Shown here: piece after piece, positions 26,901 to 37,707 of the stretch | How positions within the stretch are numbered: position 1 is the first letter of the stretch | How the letters are laid out: the number at the start of each line of letters is the position of its first letter | DNA from: Cydia pomonella | Taxonomy: Eukaryota > Arthropoda > Insecta > Lepidoptera > Tortricidae | Assembly: GCF_033807575.1 (NCBI RefSeq) | Contig: NC_084713.1 | Location: forward strand, 11,100,703-11,164,702 | DNA: 64,000 nucleotides | Reading direction: 5' to 3' | The notes under the pieces: generated by a model | Database searches by the model: none | The model's input: only the letters and a program-made list of their open reading frames with translations | Told to the model about the DNA's origin: nothing | Program-made: the position numbers and the translations under genes

Positions 26901-29900
26901 AATTATGATGATAAAAGAACTATGATCATTTGATCATAGCTTTTTTTTACAAATTTTGTAGTACCTAAGTGTCATCACTTTTTCGCTTGCCCTTGTCCGA
27001 TTTACTTCCATGCCTCTCGGTCACCCGTCACCATGCACATTCTTTTAACAAAAAGACCCTTTGAACGCCAACAGTGACATTCATACATACACACATAAGT
27101 CTTCATGTCATTGCATATATTCGACCCATGCCGCCGTGACCCGGGTGGCCGCTAAAACAGGCCAAGAATATTTTTCAGCTGGATTTAATTGCTTTCTTTG
27201 CGCTGATTGGTTGACAATCGGCCAATCAGCTCGTGTAAAGCACTTTGATCGGTTCAGAAGAAACATAATGGTAATGCATGTAATTGTAAAAATATTTAGA
27301 AAAGCTATTTATAAGTCTGTGAATTAATCACGTATGCCGCTTTTAAGTGCTTCAACGATTTTTATTTAATACAAAAATGCATTTGAATATTATTAGAAAA
27401 TAAAAAAATACTACTAAATTACTTAAATAAATAAATAAGCGGAGTTTACAATGATTACATTTTTTATAACTTAGTGCGTAGTTTTGTGAATCAAAAAAAT
27501 TATAATTGTTTATAAAATTTAGAATTACTGGTGCCAAACCGCGAACAACGACCATCAAAATATGAGTATGTTGAAGAGCCCGTCACCATTTGCATTTTCT
27601 TTCATTTCAAATAATCCCACCTAAAATAGTGCACCACAATAATAATAATAGAAATATTACTATTTACTGGAAAACTGCGGTTCAAAAGTGATAGGTTAAA
27701 TTTCGAACGCTAAAAGGACCTGCAACATCAATGACGTCATCTCTGTTCAGTGATTTACTATATAATTGTGCGAGTGCAATAGAGATAGCAAGAGGCGGGT
27801 CAATGTAGACAGCTAAAAGTGGTTAAGGTAGACTCCGCGGGGTAGCAGAATATCACTCCAATCTTAATCTGACGCGCTGGAGTAACTACTAAAATCGCCT
27901 CTTGGGCTCCCCAACCAATTTGGTGGTCGTTTTTCGCGGTTTGGCACCAGTAATCTGTAGCATAGATAATTTTGTTGTTGTGGTGTTACTGAATAGATAT
28001 GACGTAATTGATATTGCAGGCCCTTTTAACGTTGGAAATTTATACTGTCACTTTTGAACCGCATTTTTTCCAGTAAATGGTAATATTTCTATTATTATTA
28101 TAGGTGCACTATTTTAGGTGGGATTATTTGAAATGAAAGAAAATGCAAATGGTGACGGGCTCTTCAACATACTCATATTTTGATGGTCGTTGTTCGCGGT
28201 TTGGCACCAGTAATTCAAAATTTTATAAACAATTATAATTTTTTTGATTCACAAAACTACGCACTAAGTTATAAAAATTGTAATCATTGTAAACTCCGCT
28301 TATTTATTTATTTAAGTAATTTAGTAGTATTTTTTTATTTTCTAATAATATTCAAATGCATTTTTGTATTAAATAAAAATCGTTGAAGCACTTAATTTAT
28401 TTTTAAATTTTAACAATATATTTTAAGTCACTATGTACCTAACCCCAATGGATCCTAGTTATCTAAATAAAGAAATTTTATTATTATTATTAAAAGCGGC
28501 ATACGTGATTAATTCACAGACTTATAAATAGCTTTTCTAAATATTTTTACAATTACATGCATTACCATTATGTTTCTTCTGAACCGATCAAAGTGCTTTA
28601 CACGAGCTGATTGGCCGATTGTCAACCAATCAGCGCAAAGAAAGCAATTAAATCCAGCTGAAAAATATTCTTGGCCTGTTTTAGCGGCCACCCGGGTCAC
28701 GGCGGCATGGGTCGAATATATGCAATGACATGAAGACTTATGTGTGTATGTATGTATGTCACTTTATTGCACATAAACACACAAATTTAATATAAAACAG
28801 ACAAATTAAACAAAAAAAATTGTTATATACAAAGGCGAACTTATCCCTAAAAGGGGTCTCTTCCAGATAACCTTTTATGGTGCCCCTTGGTTTGGTGTGT
28901 GTCTGTCTGCCCTGAGTACATTTATAGTAGTATTTCTACTTACAAAACACAGTTTTAATTATTTCAAGACATATTATTGTTTTATTATTTATTACTTTAA
29001 TTCGTTTCTAATAGTTTTTTTTACAGTTTACAGATGCTCCGTTTGTGTTTAACGAATACGTAAAGCCTCTGCCCCCTGCCTCGAATTATAGGGATTACGG
29101 ATCTATGGAGTGCCTTGCATCAGGATGGGGAAGAATAAATGAACGAGTAAGTTTAATGTATAGCAAGTCATAATATTTCATTCGATTAAACTTATAAGAT
29201 GTCACAGCGACACGATCTGTCAGTGTCAAAAGTGACATTTCTTTAACCAAAAACATACGTCAACTTCCTCGCACTCCTTACGGATTTTATCCAGCCTGGT
29301 CGGCGTTACACACCACTGGGGCCGCTGCCCACATCTCGATGCCATACATAAGCCTTATTATGCTTTTTCACCACACACCTGGTAAAAGCCGTTGATTGTT
29401 CATAAATTAATCAGAAAGTTACATTTGATCCACATGTGGGGCTAAGTAATCAGATGCAAATTTTGAGTTGTTTCCTTATGTTAGATAGTAGAATTAACTT
29501 TTAATTGATGATATTGAATGTTTTTTTTTTTTCTATACATTCTTTGATTAAATAAGATTTTATTGGTATTTCATATTTAGTAGTTTCCGCGCGTTGGTGT
29601 GTTGAAAAATTTTGTGTTTTACTCGGAGACAAAGTTTGTTTAACCCTCGTAACGCTCATGATTCCACTTCTCGAACCACTCGCTACACACGTGGTTCATT
29701 TTGGAATTTTTCGCTTTAACCCCATGTAAAACAACAACTTTAACCCCTTGTAAAACAATAGTACATTTCGATGCTAGTGCGGCAAGTATGTCATTACTTC
29801 ACGAGTACCGAGATATCTTGCCACGGGCCGTAAAGGAGTGGCAAGACTCGGTACGAGTGAAGATTGACATTTTCGCACGTGTATCGAACGACGTTTTTTA

Positions 29901-32900
29901 ATACAGTTGTATTAAAAAACACAATGTTGTTTAATACAATTTTTAGACTGAAACAATTGTTAATATAAAACATTGTACTATTATTACCTAAGTATGGTTA
30001 TTTACGATTAAATGTGTATCGTATATTTAATTGTATAAAACGATATCGAATGTTGCCTTTGGAAACTTAAAACGTGCTTGCAGTAAGAAAAACAGCCTCT
30101 TCTTTGACAGGCAGCTATTCCGTTCCATTCAGACAACTTATTTCTTAATCGGTTTTTCAATATTCAATATTAAAAAATAAACGTGTTATATTAATGATGA
30201 AGAGGTAAGTAATAAAGTATGAAATGAGTATATTTTTATTATTCTTACATTTACAGTAGGTTTTTATGTTCATTAGGTACCAGTTTTAAAGGAAACTGAC
30301 ATTAACACTCATCAATAAGTAGTCATGAATTGGAACAAGTATAAATTTAAAAAAATTGGAAAAGGGAATAGCACTGGTTCGCGAAAATCAACTTTCCGCA
30401 CGCTAAACGGCTACGTAAATTTAGCACTTTTTGAGCAACTGTATTAAAAACAACTAGGTATTATACACCAGACATTATTCTATCAGAAATTATTTAAGTA
30501 TTTGCATAAACACAGTTTAAGGATGTTATAATACATTATGTTTCACTTCATGTACTAGTATCTAGCTTGCATGCAAGCGTGCAAATATGTACCTAGCTAA
30601 TATAATGACAAAAGAATCAAAAATAAATTTAAAAACTTATCATTATAGGCATATCTCAATCAAATTTGTTAAATTGCGTTTAAAGGCGTTTCTCTCGCTA
30701 CTTTCTTAGAGAGTACTATACCTCAAGGGATTTATTGTACAAAAATATATATAGTAGGGCAGTTTCAGGTGGTAATGTGGACGCGCTGGACAAAAGCACC
30801 AATTATTTTTAAGGTACTTGTTAGGTCCATAGCTTTAAGTTTTTTTCAGGAACCAATTTCTCCGCCGGCCATTTTTAATTTTATGGTAGCCATTTTGAAT
30901 AATACGTATATCATTAATATCTCGAGTTCGAAATAACGTAGAATCACAAACTTATATACATATTTGGGGTCAAGGAATTCAACTAGATATTTTTTAGAGC
31001 AGAGTTCCCAAAGGATATACCGAACCCTGTTCCTAAGCTTCCGCTTACCATCCGGCTATCTGCGTATCGTATCAGCAATAGACTGTTCAAATTTTCACAG
31101 AAATTATTTTTCTTTTGTAGCTTAAACATACATTCATAAAAATAAAAATAAATTAAACAGCGCTCTCATACATAACATATAATTTTATGGCGTTATTTGC
31201 CCGCCCATAACAATCGGTAATATCTCTAGAACCGTAATATGTAGACACTTGAAATTTCCGCAGATTATGTATTACTATAGTCTCCATAATAACATGTAAT
31301 AAAAATATAATAACGTAAATAATTGATTTTTTAACGTAATATTTACAGGATGCACTTTTGTATGGCTGTAGTAACTATATGGTGCGTACTGTTGACACGG
31401 ACGTATTGGTGATCCTCATTGGTAAGTTCCATTACCAGTACCCCTAGTGTAACTTTGATCGACATCATAACGTGACGAACGCGTTTGCGTTAAGTCTCAT
31501 TTTGTATAGGATTTTGAGGTTCCAAAACGTCCCGCTTGGCGCGCTCTTTCGAAATCCAATACAAAATGAGACTAAACGCAAACGCGTACGTCACGTTTGG
31601 AAATCGAATTTATTTACACTAGGGGTACTGATAACGTTATGTACAAATGTGAAGATTTCTGTTGCTTTTGGTATAAATGATATCTACGAAAAATTGGGTG
31701 TATAGAAATCCCAAGCTCTTCCTATATTCCATAGTTTTACGGGGTGTGACCCTATACATCATCATTTTTGTACGAGGAAAAAATCTGCGTGGGAGAGGTG
31801 GAATTGTTATCCCCAAGTGAGACGTGCCTTTACTTACATGGCACTTCATCCATATATATAACTTGATTTTGAAAATGTATATTTTAAACTAATAGAACGG
31901 TTCACTGTGAATTAGACGACGTGAATGAAGCTCTAAAAGAGCAGTTTCTTAAAAAAAAATAAGGCAATAGAGAACGGAAAAATAAGGAAATGGAGGTTAA
32001 CTGGAAGAAATCCCTTAAAGGGATAAGTTCGCCTTTGTACTGCTTATTCTGTGCCATATTTATATTTTGTCTTTTGTACAATAAAGAGTTTATACATACA
32101 TACATACTTCCCCTAACAAAAGACGCACTACTCCAACACTCCAAGCGTGCTGCATACCAGGCAGGAGTATGGTGTACCAGCGAGCTTAGCCAACAGCATA
32201 CCCCTAGTCCAGAAGGCTGGGGTTGGATTAAAAAATAGTAGGTACTTCATGGGATCCGATTTAAACAACCATACCTATTGCTTCAAATGCCTGTAACGAA
32301 TTAGTTAATTGTAATTGTCAGGGTCAAAGAGGCTGCACCGATAGATGCGCATGCGAAACTGCTCGTTGGAATTGCACTCAGCTTTGAAAATGTTAATGTA
32401 TAAAAACGGTGTAATTAAGTGTATAGCGTATAAATAAGTATAAGCAAGTGTAATAAGTATTAATTTTATTTCAAAACAAATATGTATCTTGTTAAAATAT
32501 TACTTGTATGTATTCGTTGACCTCAAATATATAAATAAACACCAATTTTGTATTTTCAAGTATTTTAGTAACTAAGATATCGGTAAAATACTTATCTAGT
32601 TGAATTCCCTGACCCCAAATATGTATATTTAGACACCAAGTTTGTGATTCTAAGTGACTTTGAACTCGAGATATTGTGATGTTATTAGTATCTAGTGTTA
32701 AGCAATAATGTTAAGTGAGGGGTAAGCAATAATGTGCCTTCTATAATTGTATTAAGGTGCATCGATTTTATTCGCTACAAATGATCACCTATTTGAGCCT
32801 GCTTGCCATCTGCTCAGTTGGTCCAGTGGTGTGAGGGCTTGACTAACAAGCTTGGGGCACCCGGTTCAATCCCCGTAGCGGGCGAACTTTTTCCATGTAT

Positions 32901-35535
32901 ATTTGTTTATTTTGTGCATTATTGTTTAGATTTAGAATTTTGGTTGCGGTCATGACGAGAAATCAGCAAAAAATGAAATGGAACGGACACTTGAGCTCGT
33001 GACGGCGACTCGGGTAAACATCCTCCGCTGTTCTTGTGAAATGTGATATGGAATATTCATTATACCGAAATAGTTTAAATGTGCAATCTGGAAATCCAAC
33101 CAGCTGGAGTGATAATATTTTGTTTATATTGTGTGTGCCGTTTCAACTACACTAAGGGGTGAGTTCTAAGTTATAAGAAAACCGATCAATAAGAAGTTAA
33201 TGTAATTTTCATAAATTAACGTGAAATAACGTAAAGTACATTTGTTTTAGCTTAAGGAAACGCCCTTTTGGTGCACGGCAAATATTGTTATTTGAAGATT
33301 GGGCTAGCTAAAAGGACAGGCAGTGGGTAGGCAGCGGCACCCAGTCGACCATCAGACTAAACCCTCCTGGCGTCCAACTAGTTTTAGGATAGTTAAGTTT
33401 CATTGTACATAGAGGTTAATAAACGTAGTTTTAGCATTTATTGTGCCTATATTTATGCCCTTGTCAGCCCGTAACTATTCTTATATAATATATATATATC
33501 TTATATAATTCAAAATGGCCGCCATAAAATTAATGAACATCTTACTTATTCAATTATATTTATTTTATATTGGAAAAATTTCTGACATGTTGAGTTTTTT
33601 TATGCACGCTAGATTTGTTTAGATCTTTCAAACACAATGTAATATTGTTAATTTTTATTGAAATAAATAAATGAGTGAATGAACCCACAACCTTAACAGA
33701 CAATGATAAATTATGATATTTTGTTACAATAAAAAGCCACATTCTGCCATATGAAGCCAATTCAATATGTTTAACTATTCTTTGCAGCAAACCTCAGACA
33801 TATTATTGTGGGCTAAACTACGCCTGATACCTAGTCACCAGTGTTCACGTATACATAGACAGGACATGGGCAAGTTTATATGCACTGAATCAGACGTAAC
33901 GAATGTGCTACAGGTAAGAACATTTTTAATATATATAATTACTTAGGTACATTTTCACATTAATTAATGTATATAATATTACGATACAAGTGCGAAAACC
34001 AGGAAATTCGCAACGGGTGGGGTTAAACACGACTGAAGGGAGCGTTTTAAATCAACACGAGCTGTGAACTGCTTATTCGCACTTGTATCGTAATGTGCCA
34101 ATTATCCCACTAGTGCGGTAAATTTGCACCATATGTCCTTACTGTAAAGTACATTAATGATGAGGCCCAGAAAAAGTGATAAAATAGTACTTTATAATTT
34201 AAGGTGCAGAGAGTTCCACCAGCAGAATTTAGAAAAATCCTGGTGCTTTTCTAGATCACAATAGGGTTGCCAAAAGTTATGTATACAATCTTGAGGCCTT
34301 CTCTACTGACTTCATCGATTCGAAACCTAAGTAAACAACTTTTACTCGATAGAGGAAAATCGCGAACGTAGGTCTAAAAACGCACTATCAAATTTTCAAT
34401 AAAACATATAAAACAACAATATAGATAAAACTTTTTAAGCTGACAGCTCACAGTCCTAAAAAAATCAACTATACTGAACAGTATACTTTGCCTAATGGTC
34501 ACGTATTTATCAGAATTGGTTGTAACATCGTTGAAAGTCATTCGCAATGGAGTCGCAAATTATTGACCAACATGATGATTTCAATAGCACAATAAGTATT
34601 GTGAATAAGCACGGGTTTGATTTTTTTGGATTTAACCAAAAGCTTTTTCAATTTAAAAAAAAATAAAGTTAATCCCTCAGACAGATTCCTAAATATGGTA
34701 AGGTCGCCAATATGTCTTAATATGACGAAATTAATATGGAATTGATTTATTTTTATAATAAGGCATTTTCCATACAGCGTTATAATTATAATAATTAAAA
34801 TGTCAAAAAGGGACTCTACGTGTAGGTTTCGGCTCCGTGCACACCTCCCAAATGCCCGGAACGCCTTCTTTGTTGCGTGACGTCCCCATCATCGCCCGCT
34901 GGTTTTATTAAATCAGTGCAATGAGTCAACAAACACATCCGCACTCATAACCGGCTCACGCATGAGTAAAATTAGATATTTTTCACTCAATAGACCAGCG
35001 TTACTAGATAGCTATAAAACGCATATTGACACTTTCGGTGCCAAGCGCCCCATTTCAAATACAAAATTAAGTGAAAGTGTATCTGTACTGTACTTACCTA
35101 CTTTTGTTTCGCTTCAACTGAAATGTAACGCGGTTAGCGAAGCTATGATGAAAAGGCAAAGTTTTACGATTTTGTATTAAAACCACGTAATAAGTATATA
35201 GGTAGATCTGAATTTTCACAACTGTAAAAAGTATCCACGAATAGAAATGTCGATCAAGATTAATATTACGTTTAGTTGACCTTTTGCTTTTAATCCAGGG
35301 TGATTCAGGAGGACCATTGGTCTGCAGAGGTACTGGAGACCCGAACGACAAAGGCCAAGGAGTAATTGTCGGAGTGGTGAGCGGTGCCCGGATCCGAAAG
35401 TACTCGCGTCGTTACGACACCTTCTTCACAAGGGTATCCAGTTACGTGAAATTTTTAAGTCTAAACGAAGCAACGATAACCACGCCTGTGTTTTGTATTG
35501 TTTTACTGTCGCAAATTATATCAAACTTTAATTGA
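23782..35535 (+). CDS. SP2: secreted trypsin/chymotrypsin-fold serine protease, six exons
   Basis: Exons 23782-23949, 24545-24681, 26727-26889, 29027-29146, 33788-33913 and 35299-35535 join in frame to about 316 residues. Signal peptide to about residue 20, propeptide, then Arg41 before VVNG. Triad in SAAHC, KNDI and GDSGGP. The Cys preceding GDSGGP by three residues in most family members is Leu (VLQGDSGG), the S1-base residue would be Asn, and the Cys in GVACG of SP1 and SP3 is Ser here (GVVSG). The protein ends in TTPVFCIVLLSQIISNFN, a short hydrophobic tail. Probably an exported, activatable protease; substrate unknown. The 3' UTR carries a hAT-type MITE. Confidence 0.88.
24545..24681 (+). 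CDS. SP2 exon 2: catalytic histidine
   Basis: Acceptor ttttaaag|GTA, donor AA|gtaagt, 137 bp. Encodes VSLKTPIGRG, SFCGGSVI, SAAHC with the triad His, and the Cys pair VC, MC. Confidence 0.88.
25250..26530. repeat. 'agggttccgta'-type repeat split by the GCC-motif element
   Basis: Left half (to about 25635) contains ttagggtttcgtagacaac, cggtgggggatc and ccgtccgtccatccgtc-like tracts. Right half (from about 26444) resumes with aaccctcggtgtgcgagtcc, cgactcgcat, the normal end of this family. The intervening 0.8 kb is a separate element inserted later. Confidence 0.55.
25636..26443. mobile_element. Inverted element built of degenerate GCC[TC]AA motifs
   Basis: Ends ggaatgcctaaagttttttg and gttgttaggcattc are inverted. 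From the left end the motif gcctaa/ggcataa/gccctaa repeats about every 14-18 bases (25641-25920). Toward the right end the complement ttaggcc/tatgcc/gcgcc recurs at similar spacing (26200-26443). In the centre, ggagccccgc/ttgc/gcggggctcc (25967-25992) is a perfect 10-bp-stem hairpin followed by ggccttcggccg. No coding frame. It looks like a non-autonomous transposon of unrecognised class. Confidence 0.6.
26727..26889 (+). CDS. SP2 exon 3: catalytic aspartate
   Basis: Acceptor ttggtacag|A, donor GCA|gtaagt, 163 bp. Encodes MKLYVVAGTLRNRAVYQRDA and YWFPKNDICVA with the triad Asp. Confidence 0.88.
27074..28763. repeat. Long inverted repeat in SP2 intron 3
   Basis: Arms 27074-27692 and 28050-28763 are almost identical inverted copies; a 207-base stretch (27352-27558 against 28180-28386) shows only about two differences. 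Weaker inverted similarity continues inward to about 27775 and 27985, leaving a loop of about 200 bp. The right arm has an extra 98-bp insert. Segments of the right arm match intron 3 of SP1 and SP3 in the same orientation, so the left arm is the inverted copy. A transcript would fold into a hairpin of about 0.6 kb. Confidence 0.85.
28395..28492 (+). mobile_element. Short insert in the right arm, ATT-repeat tail
   Basis: Present in the right arm only: the left arm reads directly across the site. It ends aataaagaaattttattatt plus further ATT units, like the 3' end of a 5'-truncated LINE. Flanking TTA/TTAA could be the duplication. It postdates the inverted duplication. Confidence 0.65.
28745..28880 (-). 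mobile_element. LINE/SINE 3' tail with ACAT repeats, minus strand
   Basis: On the minus strand: ctggaagagaccccttttag, ggataagttcgcctttgtat, an ATT-rich stretch, then aataaagtgacatacatac. The same 3' module is at 31975-32106 on the plus strand. The inverted-repeat arm boundary falls inside this tail. Confidence 0.6.
29027..29146 (+). CDS. SP2 exon 4
   Basis: Acceptor ttttttacag, donor CGA|gtaagt, 120 bp, phase 0 to 0. Encodes FTDAPFVFNEYVKPLPPAS and MECLASGWGRINER. Confidence 0.88.
29240..29365 (-). mobile_element. LINE polymerase relic, minus strand
   Basis: The minus strand reads LMYGIEMWAAAPVV-like sequence (ttatgtatggcatcgagatg, tgggcagcggcccc), the conserved 'YG-E-WA' segment in the C-terminal part of many non-LTR polymerases. 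Too short and broken for clade assignment. Confidence 0.5.
29400..30855. other. SP2 intron 4, left part
   Basis: AT-rich. Around 29630-29900 lies a stretch (acttctcgaaccactcgct, cacgtgtatcgaacgacg) that resembles dispersed repeat sequence, but no ends were found. Nothing else is supported in the remaining kilobase. Confidence 0.4.
31441..31626. mobile_element. Palindromic MITE, CCCCTAGTGTAAA family, copy 2
   Basis: cccctagtgtaac and acgcgtttgcgttaagtctc face gagactaaacgcaaacgcgt and ttacactagggg. Flanks end and begin with TA (agta|, |tact), suggesting a TA target. Confidence 0.8.
31975..32106 (+). mobile_element. LINE/SINE 3' tail, CATA repeats, plus strand
   Basis: aactggaagaaatcccttaa, agggataagttcgcctttgt, then cttttgtacaataaagagtt and a CATA-repeat end. 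A second copy lies inverted at 28745-28880. Only the 3' module is present. Confidence 0.6.
32813..32884 (+). repeat. tRNA-like sequence, probable SINE head
   Basis: ctcagttggtccagtggtg gives an A-box-like element and cccggttcaatccccg a B-box-like element with intervening stem-forming gcttgactaacaagc. The acceptor stem is not regular. Downstream sequence is AT-rich with tttatttt, as in SINEs. Confidence 0.5.
32885..33787. other. SP2 intron 4, right part
   Basis: About 33250-33450 is GC-richer (ggcagcggcacccagtcgac, ccctcctggcgtccaac) and ends with aataaacgtagt, resembling the end of a transcribed repeat such as an LTR or SINE, but no paired end was found. From 33590 the intron matches the run-up to exon 5 in SP3 (caatgtaatattg, gaatgaacccacaa). 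Confidence 0.4.
33788..33913 (+). CDS. SP2 exon 5
   Basis: Acceptor ctttgcag|CAA, donor CAG|gtaaga, 126 bp. Encodes QTSDILLWAKLRLIPSHQCS and KFICTESDVTNVLQ, which joins directly to GDSGGP. Confidence 0.88.
33975..34165. mobile_element. MITE, ACGATACAAGTGCGAA family, copy 1
   Basis: ttacgatacaagtgcgaaaa at the left faces ttcgcacttgtatcgtaatg at about 34075, followed by a shared extension (ccactagtgcggtaaa, gcaccatatgtcctt). Relatives at 50200-50420, 58556-58810 and 61950-62135. Confidence 0.65.
34170..35298. other. SP2 intron 5 remainder
   Basis: No element with clear ends. Around 34290-34560 sequence is shared with 56070-56470 near SP3 (cttgaggccttc, acttcatcgattcgaaacct, acgtatttat/acgtacttaa), a further trace of common ancestry or of a dispersed repeat. 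Confidence 0.4.
35299..35535 (+). CDS. SP2 exon 6: catalytic serine and hydrophobic tail
   Basis: Acceptor taatccag|GGT, stop TGA 35533. Encodes GDSGGPLVCRGTGDPNDKGQ, VGVVSGARIRKYSRR, FFTRVSSYVKFL and the tail TTPVFCIVLLSQIISNFN. Confidence 0.9.
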   Translation, partial: GDSGGPLVCRGTGDPNDKGQGVIVGVVSGARIRKYSRRYDTFFTRVSSYVKFLSLNEATITTPVFCIVLLSQIISNFN

Positions 35536-35612
35536 CATTACATTTGATTTTCCAATTAAACTACTGCTAGATTTGCAGTACAGCGAAACCATAATATTAG
35601 CAGTAGCACAAC

Positions 35613-35776
35613 CAGGGCAGGATTTAGGGGAGAGCAACCGGGGCTACAGCAGAAAAGAGGGGCCCTCACCATAGAGACTTCGGAAAATTTACCATTTTTT
35701 TGGCAAATAATATGAGGCAAGGGGGCCTCTACTCCTTTGTTACCCCGAGGCCTCCAGACCTCTAAATCCGGCATTG
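35613..35776. mobile_element. hAT-type MITE in SP2 3' flank
   Basis: Ends cagggcaggatttagggg and tctaaatccggcattg are inverted. It is flanked by an 8-bp duplication AGCACAAC/AGCACGAC (35605-35612, 35777-35784) with one mismatch, as expected for hAT elements. It lies 80 bp after the SP2 stop and before the nearest AATAAA (35799), so it is probably transcribed as 3' UTR. Confidence 0.75.
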
Positions 35777-35798
35777 AGCACGACTATTTTCTATGACA

Positions 35799-35804
35799 AA
35801 TAAA
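35799..35804 (+). terminator. Possible SP2 polyadenylation signal (AATAAA)
   Basis: First AATAAA after the SP2 stop, 264 bp downstream, with gataaatac following. SP1 and SP3 lack an obvious AATAAA at the matching place (SP3 reads caaatatata). Confidence 0.4.
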
Positions 35805-35842
35805 TATGTGATAAATACATTGATATAAGTAGTTCATTACGG

Positions 35843-36478
35843 TTAGAGCGTATTCAAAAAAGGTTCACTCGTCACTTAGCTTTTCAGGCACGTGTTATGG
35901 CTAAAAGATCAATATCCTATCAAAGGAAACTGCAATATTTCAAGATGGATTCCCTAGAAGATCGACGGACGCTCCTAGATGCAACTTTTTTGCACAAGTT
36001 AGTGAACCACAAAATAGATTGTACACAACTTCTGACATTGTTGAACTTTCGTGCTCCATCCCGTTTCCCCCGTAATGCTATCACCCCTCTTTACGCCCCG
36101 CTTAGAAGATCAGTTTCAGGCACTAACTCTCCAATATGCAGGTTATGTAAAATTGCTAATGGCTGCTGTGACAAGGCGGATATGCACTATGACCCGCTAA
36201 ATCAATTTATAAAATCTGTCCAAAAATATTTTTTTAAACATAAGTAATTAGAATTTAAGTTAAAATTTTGGTAGTAAGTAAGTAAGTAAGTAAGTAAATA
36301 TTCTTTATTTATTTATTTAGTTCTATAGTTGTTTACTTATATTTGTTTCGCATGCCGTGTTTACCTGTAAGTAATTGTGACACCACTCCTTACATGTATT
36401 AGCTTGTACGTTTTGAATGTATCGATGTCAACAATTATTGGTGAACCTTAAATAAATAAAATAAAATAAATAAAATAG
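35843..36478 (+). mobile_element. 5'-truncated LINE with polymerase C-terminus
   Basis: An open frame to 36247 reads LERIQKRFTRHLAFQARV, then LEDRRTLLDATFLHKLVN and NFRAPSRFPRNAITPLY, the typical end of a Jockey/CR1-group polymerase. The 3' UTR has an AAGT microsatellite (36271-36300) and ends with AAATA repeats at about 36455-36478. Confidence 0.75.
36271..36300 (+). repeat. (AAGT)n microsatellite
   Basis: gtaagtaagtaagtaagtaa within the 3' UTR of the truncated LINE. Confidence 0.85.
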
Positions 36479-36996
36479 TAACATAAGCGACAATATACAC
36501 CGTGTTTTTATTGAATTTCGTTAACTTCGGGGTATCGGTAAGTACGTTTAAGGAAACTAAATGGCATAGTTAATTTACAAAAAAAAGATTTTTTTTTTGT
36601 TTTTTTTTTTTACTATTTTTATTTTTATAAAAAGTAACTAAACGTTGCATATAGCGTTGTTGTAACACGGGCATTACGTTTAACTCAACCAAACAATTGA
36701 AAACTGTGACATATCAATGTCATTTCGAACGTCGATCGTCTGAGATAGTACTTACGTTTAGTAGCAAATGTATGAACTCGCACTAAACACTAATCAATAA
36801 GTAAACAGGCCCTAAGGCAACTGTACACGCTCGTAAGGGCCTTATAAGATAAAAATTAATGATTGATTATCTCCGAAATGGAGTTAATTACAATATCGGT
36901 GTCTTTGAGAAAGTTACTTAATTTAAGCTCAGGAATGCACCCTCGAAATTAAAACAAATAAAAAAAAACACGGTGTATATATTGTCGCTTATGTTA
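36479..36996. mobile_element. 518-bp element with 35-bp inverted ends
   Basis: taacataagcgacaatatac and accgtgttttta at the left face aaacacggtgtatatattg and tcgcttatgtta at the right. No open frame of note. A second, edge-truncated copy begins near 63760 and shares acactaatcaata, ggagttaatta and aaaacacgg. Confidence 0.7.
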
Positions 36997-37050
36997 TTAT
37001 GTGACTAGAAACAATGGTTTTGCTGTACCTACAACTAAGCATAAATAAGT

Positions 37051-37290
37051 ATCCCACCAAAAACATTTTCATGCAAAATGTTGCCAAGACGAGATTATAT
37101 TATGGCTTGAACTATCAAAAAGTTATCAGATATCATATATGTAGAGCCAAGCTTCTAAGTATACAACAAGCCCTTACTTCACAAACTCTACACCTTAGTC
37201 AAAATAGGTGGCTTCGTCGTTTCGTTACTATGAGAACTACTATAGGTTTAACAGAAAAGTAATGAACTGTGAATAACTTTTTCAGTATTT
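37051..37290. mobile_element. One-armed relative of the foldback element at 3581
   Basis: atcccaccaaaaacattttc, tgcaaaatgttgccaagac, cttcacaaactctacacctt and gtggcttcgtcgtttcgtta follow the left arm and loop of the 3581 element in order. The right arm is missing. Confidence 0.7.
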
Positions 37291-37307
37291 TTTTTTTCAA
37301 TATTATG

Positions 37308-37480
37308 GTACCATCGAGCTGATCTGTTGATGGAGACAGCAGGTGGCTATAGAAACTGTGTGATAAAACAACGCAAATTAATTTTATTTGAGTTTGAAAT
37401 GATTATCTCGATGAGCACTTAGGAACTTACTAGTTGCCTATTCAAAGAAAAGTAGAGTCAGCGATGAAATCATGTATCAA
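37308..37480 (+). repeat. Dispersed repeat related to the 120-bp satellite
   Basis: ggtaccatcgagctgatctg, tgatggagacagcaggtggc and tcgatgagcac parallel the satellite unit (accatcgatctagatga, tgatggagtcaggagttggt, cctgacgag). The sequence then continues into gaaaagtagagtcagcgatg. A second copy is at 56748-56905. Confidence 0.6.
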
Positions 37481-37707
37481 AAATGTAATTACTGACAAAA
37501 AACTTGTTTATACATTTGTAGTCTGCCTTTTTCGCGCTCATAAAAGTGATTATACATATATTTTTAATACACTCTTGGACACTTCAATTATCGCGTAAGC
37601 GTCTATGTAGTTCTGTGATGCATTCTTATACAGCCAAGTTTGTGCAAATTTAGCGTTGTCAGACTCATAGGATACGGACTCCCAAAGCTAACTAGAAAAG
37701 TGTATGT

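Larger units (their letters stand above)
30860..32705. repeat. Pair of inverted segments bracketing 1.6 kb
   Basis: tatctcgagttcgaaataac, acatatttggggtcaaggaattc at 30918-30985 is mirrored by gaattccctgaccccaaata and actttgaactcgagatatt at 32600-32672. 'atggccgccataaaattaatg' near 33515 also mirrors 30870-30895. This could be a large decayed foldback element that later took up a MITE and a LINE tail. Confidence 0.5.

Noticed and set aside
27352..28386. Two nearly identical 68-codon frames as duplicated genes
   Set aside because: They are the two arms of the inverted repeat; conservation follows the DNA, with no sign of coding constraint.
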